Assembly (NCBI GenBank): GCA_963932465.1
Contig: OZ010790.1
Coordinates: 96,502,363-96,566,362 of the forward strand
DNA: 64,000 bases
Reading direction: 5' to 3'
Origin: Maratus speciosus
Lineage: Eukaryota; Arthropoda; Arachnida; Araneae; Salticidae
Position 1 is the stretch's first letter. Each line of letters opens with the position of its first letter. The notes beneath the pieces are model-generated. The model was not told where the DNA came from. It did not search any database and saw nothing but the letters and a program-made list of their open reading frames with translations. The translations under genes and the position numbers were made by a program. Positions 47,759-58,533 of the stretch are shown here, in pieces.

Positions 47759-48509
47759 GGGTGATCAGGACTCTTAAAGCTTTAAAATTTTATAAATTAA
47801 TTCCTTTAGATGTTAAACCCTTATTTTTCTGAACATTTTGATACAATTGTTTCCTTGAAATTCCCATTAGAACAGTAGTTATGGCTTTTAGAATTATACC
47901 CGCACAATAGCTGAAGCGGTGCTTCCGAAACTTTGAAGCCATATTTTTCCAAAATGATGTTTTTGGACATAACGCGCACGATATCTCAAAAAAGTCAGAA
48001 TATTTTTTGTGCAATTTTCGAAACATGTGTTTCATATTAATCTGTATAAACTGAACCTAAAATTTCATTTTTATTATTCAAAAAAATAATTTTTTAGATG
48101 ATTATACTACTGAAATTGTCTAAATTTTGCATTATCTAAATACAAGTTTTATAAAAAATATATAAATACTTTAAATATAAATTTATTAAGTCTCAGGGTA
48201 ATTATTATAATCTGAAGTATAAGCAGGCACCAAAATTTTCATTCTAGTTGCAAAATTTATTCTGTACTCCTGCGCGTAATCTGTTATGCAAATTTTCTGC
48301 TCGACAAATGTCTGATAGTTTGGAGTCCCCTGTAAATGCTAATTTTGCATTTTGCAATTTTTTTAAATACATGAAATGAAAGAAAATACTTATATCTTTC
48401 AATTTCAATAAAGATTGTGTCTAAAAAGTAAATAATTTTTAAGGTATTAAATGTTGAAAATGGTCTTTGTTTTTTCATTTTTTTCTAATTTTAAGAGTCC
48501 TGAGACTCC
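47759..48509. mobile_element. 751-bp element with 20-bp TIRs and TTAA flanks
   Basis: Left end GGGTGATCAGGACTCTTAAA; right end on the reverse strand GGAGTCTCAGGACTCTTAAA. Both sides are flanked by TTAA (47755-47758, 48510-48513), which can also be read as a TAA duplication. PiggyBac and PIF/Harbinger are both possible. No credible coding frame. Confidence 0.75.
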
Positions 48510-48623
48510 TTAATGGGTCCCTGATTCGATGACTAAATTGAACTCGTTTTTTTAATTCTCATTTGGGCAGAGGATGTTCACATATTTTCATTTGGAAGAG
48601 TAACCATAAACACACTAAACGTA

Positions 48624-49676
48624 CAGTCGTGGAAAAAAAAAAGTAAACACCCCCTACTAACTCCTCAACAAATTATCGTAGAAGAAAGTTGCTGGTACCG
48701 AATGATTGAAAATAAAGTCTATTTTTAAATGACATATATAAAATTTGCTTAGGGAGCCATCTACATATTAAAACGAACCATAACTTTGTTTTTTCAATAG
48801 CAGTACACAATTCTGACAGCATAAATGAACTCTACACCCTTCAATTAGTCTAAAAACAAATTTCTATGCAATTCGTACCATAAGTTTCCAAGAAATTAAT
48901 TATTTTAAAACTAGCGTATTTTAAGGGCTGTATCCAAATTGAAGTTCTGTACTCGATTGTTAACAGAGAGAGCTCCCTTCTTGATCAAGGCACCTTAAGC
49001 AGTCAGTTAAGCCTGTTAGATTACAAGATAGCATAAGAAATTTCAAAATATTTAGTCACTTTTATCATAGACGGCCCCTTAAATCATCATTTTCCGTTTT
49101 TTAAGCATAATTTGAAAACTACTTGGCAGAAAAATGTGAAATTTTGGATTTCCATAAAGCAGGACTTAATAAATTTGAATCCATAAAAAAAATTGTAGGT
49201 TGCAATTCATAATTTTTTTTTATTAATTTCATAATTCATATCAGAAAATTATAAAAATTGCAAATTCAACGTATTTATGTTTGGGTATTTTAGTATTATT
49301 GCTACACAAGAAATTAGAACATTAGGATCATAATTTCAGAAGTTATAAATAAAAATATGAAAATGTAATTTAACATTAGAAGCACTAAATTTTGAATGTT
49401 TATAATTCAAAAACTTATCATTCAAATGACTTGAAATTTGTAGTCTAGGCATAGTTTCAACCAAAGATTTTAAATATCTCGTTAAAAATGGGTATTGCCT
49501 TTGAAAAAAATGAAGTTTGGATTCGTTTAAATATGTAGATGGCCCCCTAAGCAAATTTTATATACGTAATTTAAAAGTAGACTTTATTTCCAATCATTCG
49601 ATACCAGTAACGTTCGTCTACGATAATTTGTTGAAGAGTTAGTTGGGGGTGTTTACTTTTTTTTTTTCCACGACTG
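48624..49676. mobile_element. Complete long-TIR element (CAGTCGTG family, 1053 bp)
   Basis: Both ends begin CAGTCGTGGAAAAAAAAA and the inverted homology continues for roughly 170-180 bp (GTAAACACCCCCTACTAACT, ATGATTGAAAATAAAGTC and TTTGCTTAGGGGGCC-type blocks). TA flanks both sides (48622-48623, 49677-49678). No transposase frame is visible. TA target and termini place it with Tc1/mariner as a non-autonomous element. Fragments of the family occur at 19258, 22676, 24370, 50729 and 63825. Confidence 0.85.
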
Positions 49677-49849
49677 TACATTAAACAGTGGTATAACAAT
49701 TCGGAAACTGCAATTCTACACAGCCTTGTTAACGAAATGAAGTTGGGAAATAGAAAAACAGATTAGATTTTGATAGCGGGTTAGGAAAGAAATGTTTCAA
49801 AGAGTTTTTTTTTCACGTTTCAGAAAAGGGTCGGAATGCAAAAAAAAGA

Positions 49850-50720
49850 AAAAAAAAAAAAAAACATCTACGCTTACAGATATGATAATATGAATTAGGG
49901 GCTTATTTTAACATTAATTTGGCAACCAGGATTTATAAATTTAATCATATTAAACTTAATTTTACTCATATGAAATTAATTAGTACAACTATTCTCAAAG
50001 TTTTAATACTATTAAAATTCGAAAGAAATGTCAGCCACTGAAAAATGTAATTAATAAACATGATTTAGTTAATCAACACGTATGCAGAAAACAAATAAAA
50101 AGCCATTCTTGGCAGATAAGTTTTAAAATACTCATTTTTAAAGGAAATCGATTTTTTCGTCACCGCCATTACTAAATTGAAAGAGAAGTTTGAAGTTTAT
50201 GACTTTCGATTCCGACGTGTTTTGTGGAAATTTCATTAGGAAGCACTTCCATCTCCGCTTTAGAAAAATGAGATTTCGTTTCAAGGACAGCAGCAGGGAA
50301 ATCTTTTTAAAGATTTAATTTGGCCTGAAATTTCTGGATGCTTCATAACACAGACACTTCCATGAAAAACGTTAATGCTTTGTTTTTTTTATCATTTTAT
50401 GTTGTTTTTTTTTTGGGGGGGGGGGGCGGGGGTTCTTATTTACATATAATGGGAGCTAGGAAAATAAAGGGAAAATAATATTGCTGAACTTAGCAAAATA
50501 AAATCTTTGTAATTGATTGTTTGCCAAACTGTATGATATTGGTTAAAAATTACGATATTAAAAATTCCGTGGATCAATAAAGTACTCTAGTTTGGTGATA
50601 TTTCTATTACCTTATAGCCATATATTTTTATTTGATAGTAAAATTAGTTTTCATCGATCAGACTTAAGTGGTGTCAGGTTTAAAAATAATCATTTGTGGC
50701 AAATTAAGGTCCTCGCCTTC
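49850..50720. other. Unassigned AT-rich stretch
   Basis: Contains A-runs (near 49840-49865) and a G-run (near 50415-50430). No gene recognised. Confidence 0.4.
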
Positions 50721-50728
50721 TAACAATG

Positions 50729-50825
50729 CACACTCGTGAAAAAAAGAGGTAGAAGCCCCCTCCTAACTCTGCAATAAATTATAATCGAGGAAAGGTACTG
50801 GTACCAAGCGATTAGATATAATCAC
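50729..50825 (+). mobile_element. Terminus of the CAGTCGTG family, degenerate
   Basis: CACTCGTGAAAAAAAGAGG, then CTCCTAACTCTGCAATAAAT and GGTACCAAGCGATTAGA. Only the end is present. Confidence 0.6.
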
Positions 50826-51390
50826 GTGGATATAATAGACATGATGGTTTAAAATGAAGGTCATTTTCGGATTCAGCGGAAAAAAATACATAAGAATCAA
50901 TTTTCAAAAGCTAAAAAACATGGCACAACCCAAAATTTGAAACAAGTGTAATCTAATGGCATTTAAAAATAAGTATACTTTATAAAGAATTGAGGCTGTT
51001 GTTTTTCATCCTTTTATTTAGCAAAAATTCTATTACTTTTATCCTCTTATATGTTCAGTACAAATTTTATATTTTGCAGTAATAGTCCAAGAGCTGTTAA
51101 ACATTTTAGGGAAGGTATTTGAGACACCCTGAAAATTTGTGCAACACATCTTTTGTAATGCCTGAATACAAAATCGAATATCTGGCTGAAGGATCGTGGC
51201 ACATAGCCCACCCGTAAATTTTTAAATTTCCAAAATTTTTGTTGCAAAAAAATATCCTTGGGACATTTTGAAATTTTAATGCCTTCAAATGTAAGATTTA
51301 ATGAAATAAAAAATATAAAAGCCTGACACTTTAGTCGGCCCAAAAACTGTGCCAGATACGTGTCAAGTACCATTTTTTGACTACCCAAAA

Positions 51391-52030
51391 AAGGTATTTG
51401 AGGCACGCTGAGATTGCGAAAGAATAATATTTATGCTTAGAAAAAATATTTTGAAAATGACAGACACTTTAAAAGGTCCCAAAACTGTGCCAGACACGTG
51501 TCAAGTGCCATTTTTTGACTCCCCAAAAAAGGTATTTGAGGCACGCTGAGATTGAGACAGAATAATATTTATGCTTAGAAAAAAATATTTTGAAAATGAC
51601 AGACACTTTAGTCGGCCCAAAAACTGTGCCAGACACGTGTCAAGTGCCATTTTTTGACTACCCAAAAAAGGTATTTGAGGCACGCTGAGATTGAGACAGA
51701 ATAGTATTTATGCTTAGAAAAAAGTATTTTGAAAATGACAGACACTTTAGTCGGCCCAAAAACTGTGCCAGACACGTGTCAAGTGCCATTTTTTGACTAC
51801 CCAAAAAAGGTATTTGAGGCACGCTGAGATTGAGAAAGAATAATATTTATGCTTAGAAAAATATTTTGAAAATGACAGATACTTTAAAAGGCCCCAAAAC
51901 TGTGCCAGACACGTGTCAAGTGCCATTTTTGACTACCCAAAAAAGGTATTTGAGGCACGCTGAGATTGAGACAGAAAAATATTTATGCTTAGAAAAAAAT
52001 ATTTTGAAAATGACAGACACTTTTGTTGGC
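51391..52030 (+). repeat. 138-bp tandem units, left arm
   Basis: AAGGTATTTGAGGCACGCTG starts at 51391, 51529, 51668, 51807 and 51943 (spacings 138, 139, 139, 136). Units share GTGCCAGACACGTGTCAAGT and GAAAATGACAGACACTTT, and are very similar to one another. Confidence 0.92.
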
Positions 52031-52272
52031 ACTTTCTATTTGCCAGACAACACAGAATTTTAAACGCGAGTACCAGTAAAGTTGGACTTGCGGTGCCTCG
52101 CTGAAGATCCATTTACTGACTTAGATTCTAAAACAGCGTAAACCGCGTTGCATAGATGAATTTCAACTGGATGCGTGCGCAATCACAACAAATCTAACTG
52201 TGATAGGCTCTCTCAAGGCTACGTGACTCATATCAAGCATTCGGTTGTTGTGAAAATTTTGGAGTAGTAATC

Positions 52273-52553
52273 ATGAAAAGTAAAAAAAAAAAAAATGTGT
52301 TATTTGCGCAAAAAGCGACGAAAAAATCACTTTTTTTACTGAAAAAACGCTACAAAAATGTTGTGAAGTATTGAAAATTCGGAAAAAACATATGTTAAAA
52401 TATAAAGATATTATTTTACCATCCAATGCTAATCTGAAAGAATGTTATCATAGACATTGCTACAAAAGTTTCATCGCTTTAATGAAGAAATACGAGGTGG
52501 ACAACGCTTCAGGAATATCCAATGTGCTTGCTTCTTCATTAGGTATAGTATAA
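52273..52553 (+). CDS. Exon-like frame with CxxC / YHxxCY zinc-binding pattern
   Basis: The readable part begins in an A-run and gives 'CVICAKSDEKITFFTEKTLQ', then 'KCCEVLKIRKKHMLKYKDII', then 'LPSNANLKECYHRHCYKSFI' and 'ALMKKY'. The CxxC pair and the later YHxxCY pair suggest one zinc site. The spacing R-KH...LP...YH..CY recalls N-terminal domains I have seen in many uncharacterised invertebrate proteins, but I cannot name a family. An ATG at 52273 is one base out of frame across the 14-A run (52282-52295), so an indel there breaks or hides the start. The frame runs to a stop at 52553, but TTAG|GTATAG near 52546 could be a splice donor, making this a first exon. It sits at the centre of the foldback element and may be its protein or a captured exon. 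Confidence 0.45.
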
Positions 52554-52731
52554 TTTTATTTTTATTCCTCATAATAATATATTCACAAATAGCGTAAGAC
52601 ATTCATAGTCCTTGACTAAAATAAATCTTGTCTATCGGATAGATGAAAATACTCTTTTTACGAACTATAGACTATATTTATGCGTACTATTTATATCTTT
52701 TACCTGTTTAGCTCAAGACAATAGCTGTAGC

Positions 52732-52921
52732 CAGTGTTGCCAGATGGGCTACTTTTTTTAAATTCAGATTCTTAACTGACACCACTTTTTTGAAATTGTA
52801 AAATGCGCCTTGTTTAATGACATATTAATTAATGCGAAAACAAAGACAATTTTACTGTTTCAAAAAAGTGGTGACAATCAAGAAATCTGAATTTAAAAAA
52901 AGTATCCCACTGGCAACACTG
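52732..52921. mobile_element. hAT MITE (190 bp) with perfect 8-bp duplication
   Basis: GCTGTAGC flanks both sides (52724-52731, 52922-52929). Ends read CAGTGTTGCCAG on both strands and inverted homology runs through TACTTTTTTTAAATTCAGAT and CACCACTTTTTT. Eight-bp target duplication and CAGTGTTG-type ends identify hAT. It is nested in the centre of the foldback element. Confidence 0.93.
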
Positions 52922-52929
52922 GCTGTAGC

Positions 52930-53624
52930 ATCAGCTCGTCTACGAATTTATTACCTGCATGAATTTCAATAGTTTTGCCTCAATAAATGCAAAGAAACAT
53001 TTTACACCAAATCTTTTTTTAACATCATATAATTTAGAAACTTTTAACTAGGAAGGTTTGCATAAGTACATACCCAGAAAACTGCGGAAACTTTTATGAA
53101 AAATACTCTTTAATAAAAAACTTTGTCTACTCTTTATACGGAACTAGTTTAAGAAAGTTTAACACAAATAAATATACTTTTATAACTATGATTTTGTCAT
53201 ATACATTTATATGTAATGAAATTTAACGATCGTTTAATGACGGTTAGTACAAAATTTAAACTGATTAAAATTGCTTTAAACTCAAAGTTAAGGCCCGATT
53301 CTGAGCACTGTCGATCTGTCTTCGATAGGGTTAGTGTCGGAGACAACATGAGAAAAGTACTGTTGCCATAGAAACAACGACTTATTTAATTTCAAAATAT
53401 ATAATGAAATAGTTCTTAATCGGACAGTCACATTTAAAGTGCTTCCCTGATAAATTTTGGGGGTTCATTGGTTAAGAATAAAGGGGGGAAAGGGGTGTTA
53501 GTCCACCACCCTTAATTTAGATAAACGTGTTTTTCATGCAGAATTATTCGATTTGCTCCGAATTTGGTATACCGGTTTATTATGTTAAGGAACTTCCCTG
53601 ATTAGTTTTGGGGATTCATTGGCA
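52930..53624. other. Non-coding remainder of the foldback centre
   Basis: No further open frame is convincing, so if 52273-52553 is an exon its partner was not found. Confidence 0.4.
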
Positions 53625-53748
53625 CGCATCTAGTTAAAATTCGTCTTAAGATGCAACGCGATTTACACTTTGTTTGTATCGTAAGTCAGTAAATGGATCT
53701 TCAGCGAGGCACCGCAAATCCAGCTTTACTGACACTCGCGTTTAACAT

Positions 53749-54210
53749 TCTGTGTTGTCTGGCAAATAGAAAGTGCCAACAAAAGTGTCTGTCATTTTCA
53801 AACTATTTTTTTCTAAGCATAAATATTTTTCTGTCTCAATCTCAGCGTGCCTGAAATAACTTTTTGGGGTAGTCAAAAAATGACACTTGATACGTGTCTG
53901 GCACAGTTTTTGGGTCGACTAAAGTGTCTGTCATTTTCAAAATATTTTTTTCTAAGCATAAATACTATTCTGTCTTAATCTCAGCGTGCCTCAAATACCT
54001 TTTTTGGCTAATCAAAAAATGGCACTTGGCACGTGTCTGGCACAGTTTTTGGGCCGACTAAAGTGTCTGTCATTTTCAAAATATTTTTTTCTAAGCATAA
54101 ATATTATTCTGTCTCAATCTCAGCGTGCCTATAATACCATTTTTGGGTAGTCAAAAAATGGCACTTGACACGTGTCTGGCACAGTTTTTGGGCCGACTAA
54201 AGTGTCTGGC
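53749..54210 (-). repeat. 138-bp tandem units, right arm
   Basis: Inverted relatives of the left-arm units: about three copies of CACGTGTCTGGCACAGTTTT / AAGTGTCTGTCATTTTCAAA / CTCAGCGTGCCT. Confidence 0.88.
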
Positions 54211-54885
54211 TTTTATATTTTTTATTTCATGAAATCTTAAATTTGAAGGCATTAAAATTTCAAAATGCCTCAAGGATATTTTTTTGCAACGAAAACTTTG
54301 GAAATTTAAACATTCACGGGTGGGCTAAGTTCCACGATCCTTCAGCCAGACATTCAGTTTTGGATTCGGACATTGAAAAAAAGTGTTACGCAAATTTTCA
54401 TAGTGCCTCAAATACCTACCCTAAAATGTTCAACAGCTCTCCTACTATAATATGTTAGAATGATAAAAGATTTCAAATTTATATTGCAATGCTAATTTAA
54501 CTCACAACCATTTCTTTAATATATCTAACGAAATTATATTTCTAGTAAATTTATGAATGGCCCCTAATTTGCAGCAAAAAATATGCTCCAACTTTAAACA
54601 GCTATTGCTCGGTCAATTTTAATCGTAGAATAACGGGACATTTTTTGTCTTACTTGTCAACGTAACAGGGAAATTTTACTAAATATAATTTATAGGACCG
54701 GGGGACCATATAAAAATTTAGATTCTGTAATTCTTCACTAATTTTTTTTCGCTTCAATTTTTTTTTAATCTTAACTCCTAATTTTGCACCTAATTTTGAT
54801 TACTTTTGTAATTGGAAGTATGCATCTAGGACCAACGGTTGCAAAAATAAAGGTCGGTCAGGTTATACGTGGACACCCTGTATAT

Positions 54886-54928
54886 CTGTATATATATATG
54901 TGTGTGTGTGTATGTATATATATATATA

Positions 54929-54987
<59 letters not shown>
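54886..54987 (+). repeat. (TA)n/(TG)n microsatellite
   Basis: Mixed TA and TG runs. The 95-aa frame spanning it is a microsatellite artefact. Confidence 0.95.
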
Positions 54988-54991
<4 letters not shown>

Positions 54992-55095
54992 TCTTTCGGC
55001 GATGGCTAGCAAAATCTGCGGCACGTAGGAGGTTTAAAATTTTTGTGAAAAGAGTCCAAGGCCTCTCCTAATGTACCTCACCTCTGAATTTTAAA
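54988..55095 (+). repeat. Fragment related to Helitron-like interior at 56905-57010
   Basis: GTGTCTTTCGGCGATGGCTA, ATCTGCGGCACGTAGGAG and ATGTACCTCACCTCTGA match GTGTCTGTCGGCGATGGCTA and following blocks inside the 55739-60576 element. Confidence 0.65.
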
Positions 55096-55411
55096 ATTCT
55101 AATGATTAGCTGAGTAATTAATTTACAAACGCAGCTCACTTTCATCAAAAATACGCTTTTTTCGGCTTTTTTTAATCCGCTTGCTTTCGGTTGGTTGGTT
55201 GTATAAAGTTTTCTCAGAAGAAACTAAATAAACCGGAATAGCAATTGGTGCGTTCAAGATGCACGCGCGCCGCGCGCGCGAGCTCAGGAGACAGGGACAT
55301 GCAGTGGTCTTTATCGTGGATGAAATAAACATTCAGTGCGTTCAGGAACAGATCATGGATTTCATTAATTATAGTGCTAATTATAAAAATAATCTGTTGC
55401 AAGTGAAGTGT

Positions 55412-55482
55412 GAGCTAGACGGCTGAATGGATAGAGAATTGAACTCGAGAAGCGGTATTATGAGTTCGAATCCTTCGCGTCC
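55412..55482 (+). repeat. tRNA-like SINE head
   Basis: TAGACGGCTGAATGGATAG resembles an internal A box and GAGTTCGAATCC a B box of an RNA polymerase III promoter, about 40 bp apart. A T-rich tail follows. The ends do not pair as an acceptor stem and the T stem is poor, so it is a tRNA-derived repeat rather than a tRNA. Confidence 0.5.
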
Positions 55483-57040
55483 CAAATAGTATTAGTGATT
55501 TTTTTTTAAATTTTATTGATTGCTTTATATTTTTTTTTATATAAAATAAGATATTTTTGATAAAGATAAATTTTTATATTAATAATATACAGAAGCACAT
55601 GTATTTCTATTATAATAATAAAATACTCATTTAAAAACGAGAAAATGAGGTATTTCTCGATGAAAGTTTTAGATTTGAACGCCTTTTAATATTCAAAGTT
55701 TCGTTTCAAAGTGATATATATGTATATATATAGGGTTATCTATCTATATTATAAACGACAAACATATCTGTGCGTAACGCATACGTCATTTTGCGAATGG
55801 CAACACTTTGAAATTTGAATTAAAATTTCGGTTTTGCAATTATATCTACGGCAAATTTTTAAACTTCTAAACATCGCACATTTTAAATTTTAACACTGTC
55901 GTATAAGGAAAAAAAATACTCTTTTAAATACAATTTGTTTGAAAGCTGTATCTCAATTTATTTTTCAGATATTAATTTTTTTGTAGTTTTTAATACAAAT
56001 TTTGTAATTGTGGCAACTGAAATACTCCATTTATATTGAAAGTAAAAGGAAAATAGTCATGGTTTATTATTTTTATTGATTATATCCTTATTGATGCCAT
56101 TTTCATAATACAAATAAAAGTAACTTTTTTATAATTTTTGAACAGAAAATGACGTCAGACATTAAAAAAAACACGCATTCTTCTTCATAAATCAGTTACA
56201 TTTCAATATTTTTAAGCTGATACTGAGTTTGAGACGCTAGGCAGAATTATGTCATATTTAAAACAAAATGATCATTTATTTTGATAAAACTAAATATTTG
56301 ACCAATACTATGACAACTAAAGGCAAATGTCTGAATTTTTTTTTTCGTGGGTATTGAGATTAGAACTTAAAGTTTGTGCGAATGTTCACATGAAAAGTTG
56401 TATCGGACAAACGTGACTTTAAGTTTGGAAATACATTCATTAATAATCTATAGCGCGTAAAATACTTTCAAATTGTGAATTTGAATGGTGCGTATGTAAA
56501 TTACGGGAATGTGAAAATAACGTACAATTTAGATTGGGGAAAATTTTATGATGTGACAAAGCGAAATCCTTTTTACTGATTTTTCATCCCATAAAATCAA
56601 ACATAAAGGTCTCAATCGATAAATTTATCATAATTTCTCATCTTGATTACATTCTAATAGAGTTTAATTTTTCAATAATTTAAGCAGTTGAAGTTTGTGG
56701 AAATAATATTTTGGTAATTTTAGGTTAAAAATATTATTTGTTTTAAGAGTGAGACAACCAATGTCAGATGAATTTTTTATTGTAATTATTTTTGTAGGTT
56801 TATTATAAATTCGATCTAACAGTTTCTTTCTAACATTTTAGTTCGTCGAATTTCGGCGGGTTCCAACTCGTACTGATAAAAGAACAAATCGCTCTGTGCG
56901 TGTGTGTCTGTCGGCGATGGCTAGCGAAATCTACCTCACGTAGAAGTCTGAAAATTCAGGAATGATTGATCCAAGACACGTCCTGATGCACCTGAGGCTC
57001 AGATTTTTAACTTTTAAGGGCCGGGGCCCCTGGGCCCCTT

Positions 57041-58260
57041 TAAGTTTTTATGCACTAAATTTTTAATAACATGCCTCTTTTCTATCCGATCTTCTTCGTT
57101 TTTGGGATGAATTCGCCTTTCAGTTTCTATCCCATTTCTACATTTCAGATAACACCCTGGCACCCTTTTAAGGGGCCCTGGCCCCGTGAAGTTTTCGTGC
57201 ACTAAATTGTTAATAATATGCCTCTTTTCTATCTGATCTTCTTCGTTTTCGGAGGTGAATTCTCCTTTCAGTTTCTCCTTCATTTCTACGTTTCAGTTAA
57301 GACCCTGGCACCCTTGCGAGGGGCCCAGTATAAGGCCCCTTGAAGTTTTAGTGCACTAAATTGTTAATAACATGCCTCTTTTCAATCCGATCTTCGTCGT
57401 TTTTGGGGGGAATTCTCCTTCCAGTTTCTGCCAAATTTCTACATTTTAGTTAAGGCTCTGGCACCTTTGCAAGGGGCCCAGTACAGGGCCCATTGAAGTT
57501 TTAGTGCACTAAATTGTTAATAAATTGCTTCCTTTTTATCCGAACTTCATTTTTGGGATACTTTCTCCATTTAGTTATTCTCCCGTTTCTACATTCCAGT
57601 TAAGACCATTGGCCAGTATAAGGGCCCGTAAGTCCCGATCCAGGGCCCATTAAATTTTTTGTGTGCCATGCGTTTTTCACACCCTAATTTTCTCACATTC
57701 GCAGTGCGTAATTTTAAAGTTGTATCTTGAACTCTTCTCCTTAGACCAACACTCACATATTTTTGGGGGGACCATAGGGTCCCTTTTTAAGCATTTCCCC
57801 AATTTTTTGCACATTTCTTTTTCATTATAATACTGATCCCTGAAAAATAGTGCGATTCACTAGCTTTTTTTTTTTCTAACAACATCTTAGGTTCTCCAGC
57901 TATTACATGAAAGACAAAAAAATATGTCAGACTTCAACTACCACCAATTATGAATACAAATCGTCTTCTTGGGGCCCTTGCTGCATCTTCTTTAAAAATG
58001 ATCCGAATGCCTTTCAATTTTCTATACTATATTTCTAGCGCCTCAGATTACATTAAAAACTACTAAAAAGTGTATTTATACCAAACTACATGCCACTTAA
58101 GTCCCTTCCCTCTTGGGGCCCGGTACAAGGTCCCATGAAGCTTTTGCACCATAAATTATTAATAAATTGCCCCTCTTAATCCGACCTTCATTTTTGGAAA
58201 CATTTTTTCACTTACTTATTCTCCAGTTTCTATATTCCAGTTAAAATCTGAGGCACCTTA
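57041..58260 (+). repeat. ~150-bp GGGCCC-rich tandem array
   Basis: GAAGTTTTAGTGCACTAAAT-type anchors occur at 57041, 57188, 57342, 57495 and about 57651 (spacings 147-156), with a further degenerate unit at about 58136. Each unit contains ATGCCTCTTTTCTATCCGAT, CAGTTTCT and GGGGCCC words. On the minus strand the first units stay open as a 89-codon frame with a 49-aa internal repeat. Confidence 0.85.
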
Positions 58261-58533
58261 GGGCCCTGTAGGGCTATTGCAATTTTCTTTAACATAGTTT
58301 TAGCGTCTTCCAGCTATTTCAAAAACGCCTAAATTTTTTTCTTATACCCAATTACATTCCAGATAAGAACCTGGCCCCCAGGTCCCGGTCTTTCTTTATA
58401 CCTCAGCTACCACCTTTTTCGAACATTAATCTCCTTTTTCAGCATCAGCTTACATCTACTCCCTACAGCCGTAAATTAAAAATCGCGTTACTTTAAAGGT
58501 AACTTTAGATAAGGGATGTCATCCGTTTATTAA

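Larger units (their letters stand above)
51080..54448. mobile_element. Foldback-type element with tandem-repeat arms and coding centre
   Basis: Left arm 51080-52185 and right arm 53625-54448 are inverted repeats. Landmarks: GAGCTGTTRAACATTTTAGG at the outer ends, TTTGCAAC/GTTGCAAAAAAATAT, the 138-bp units, AAAGTGTCTGTCATTTTCAA, GGATCTTCAGCGAGGCACCG / CGGTGCCTCGCTGAAGATCC, and CGCGTTGCAT at the inner ends. The left arm holds about five 138-bp units and the right arm about three. The 1.44-kb centre has an exon-like frame (52273-52553) and a nested hAT MITE. Terminal bases and target duplication were not fixed. Drosophila FB and Galileo elements have comparable tandem-repeat arms; a relationship is not shown. 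Confidence 0.72.

Noticed and set aside
51047..51406. 119-aa and overlapping minus-strand frames at 51.0-51.7 kb
   Set aside because: They are read through the inverted arm and its 138-bp units and repeat with the units; no independent protein.
54784..55071. 95-aa frame with a tyrosine/isoleucine-rich core
   Set aside because: It is read through the TA/TG microsatellite and has no other content.
55412..55482. Functional tRNA gene
   Set aside because: A and B boxes are present but the acceptor and T stems do not pair; called a tRNA-like SINE head instead.
57014..57283. 89-aa minus-strand frame taken as a gene
   Set aside because: It arises because 147-bp units are in phase; later units with other lengths do not keep it open.
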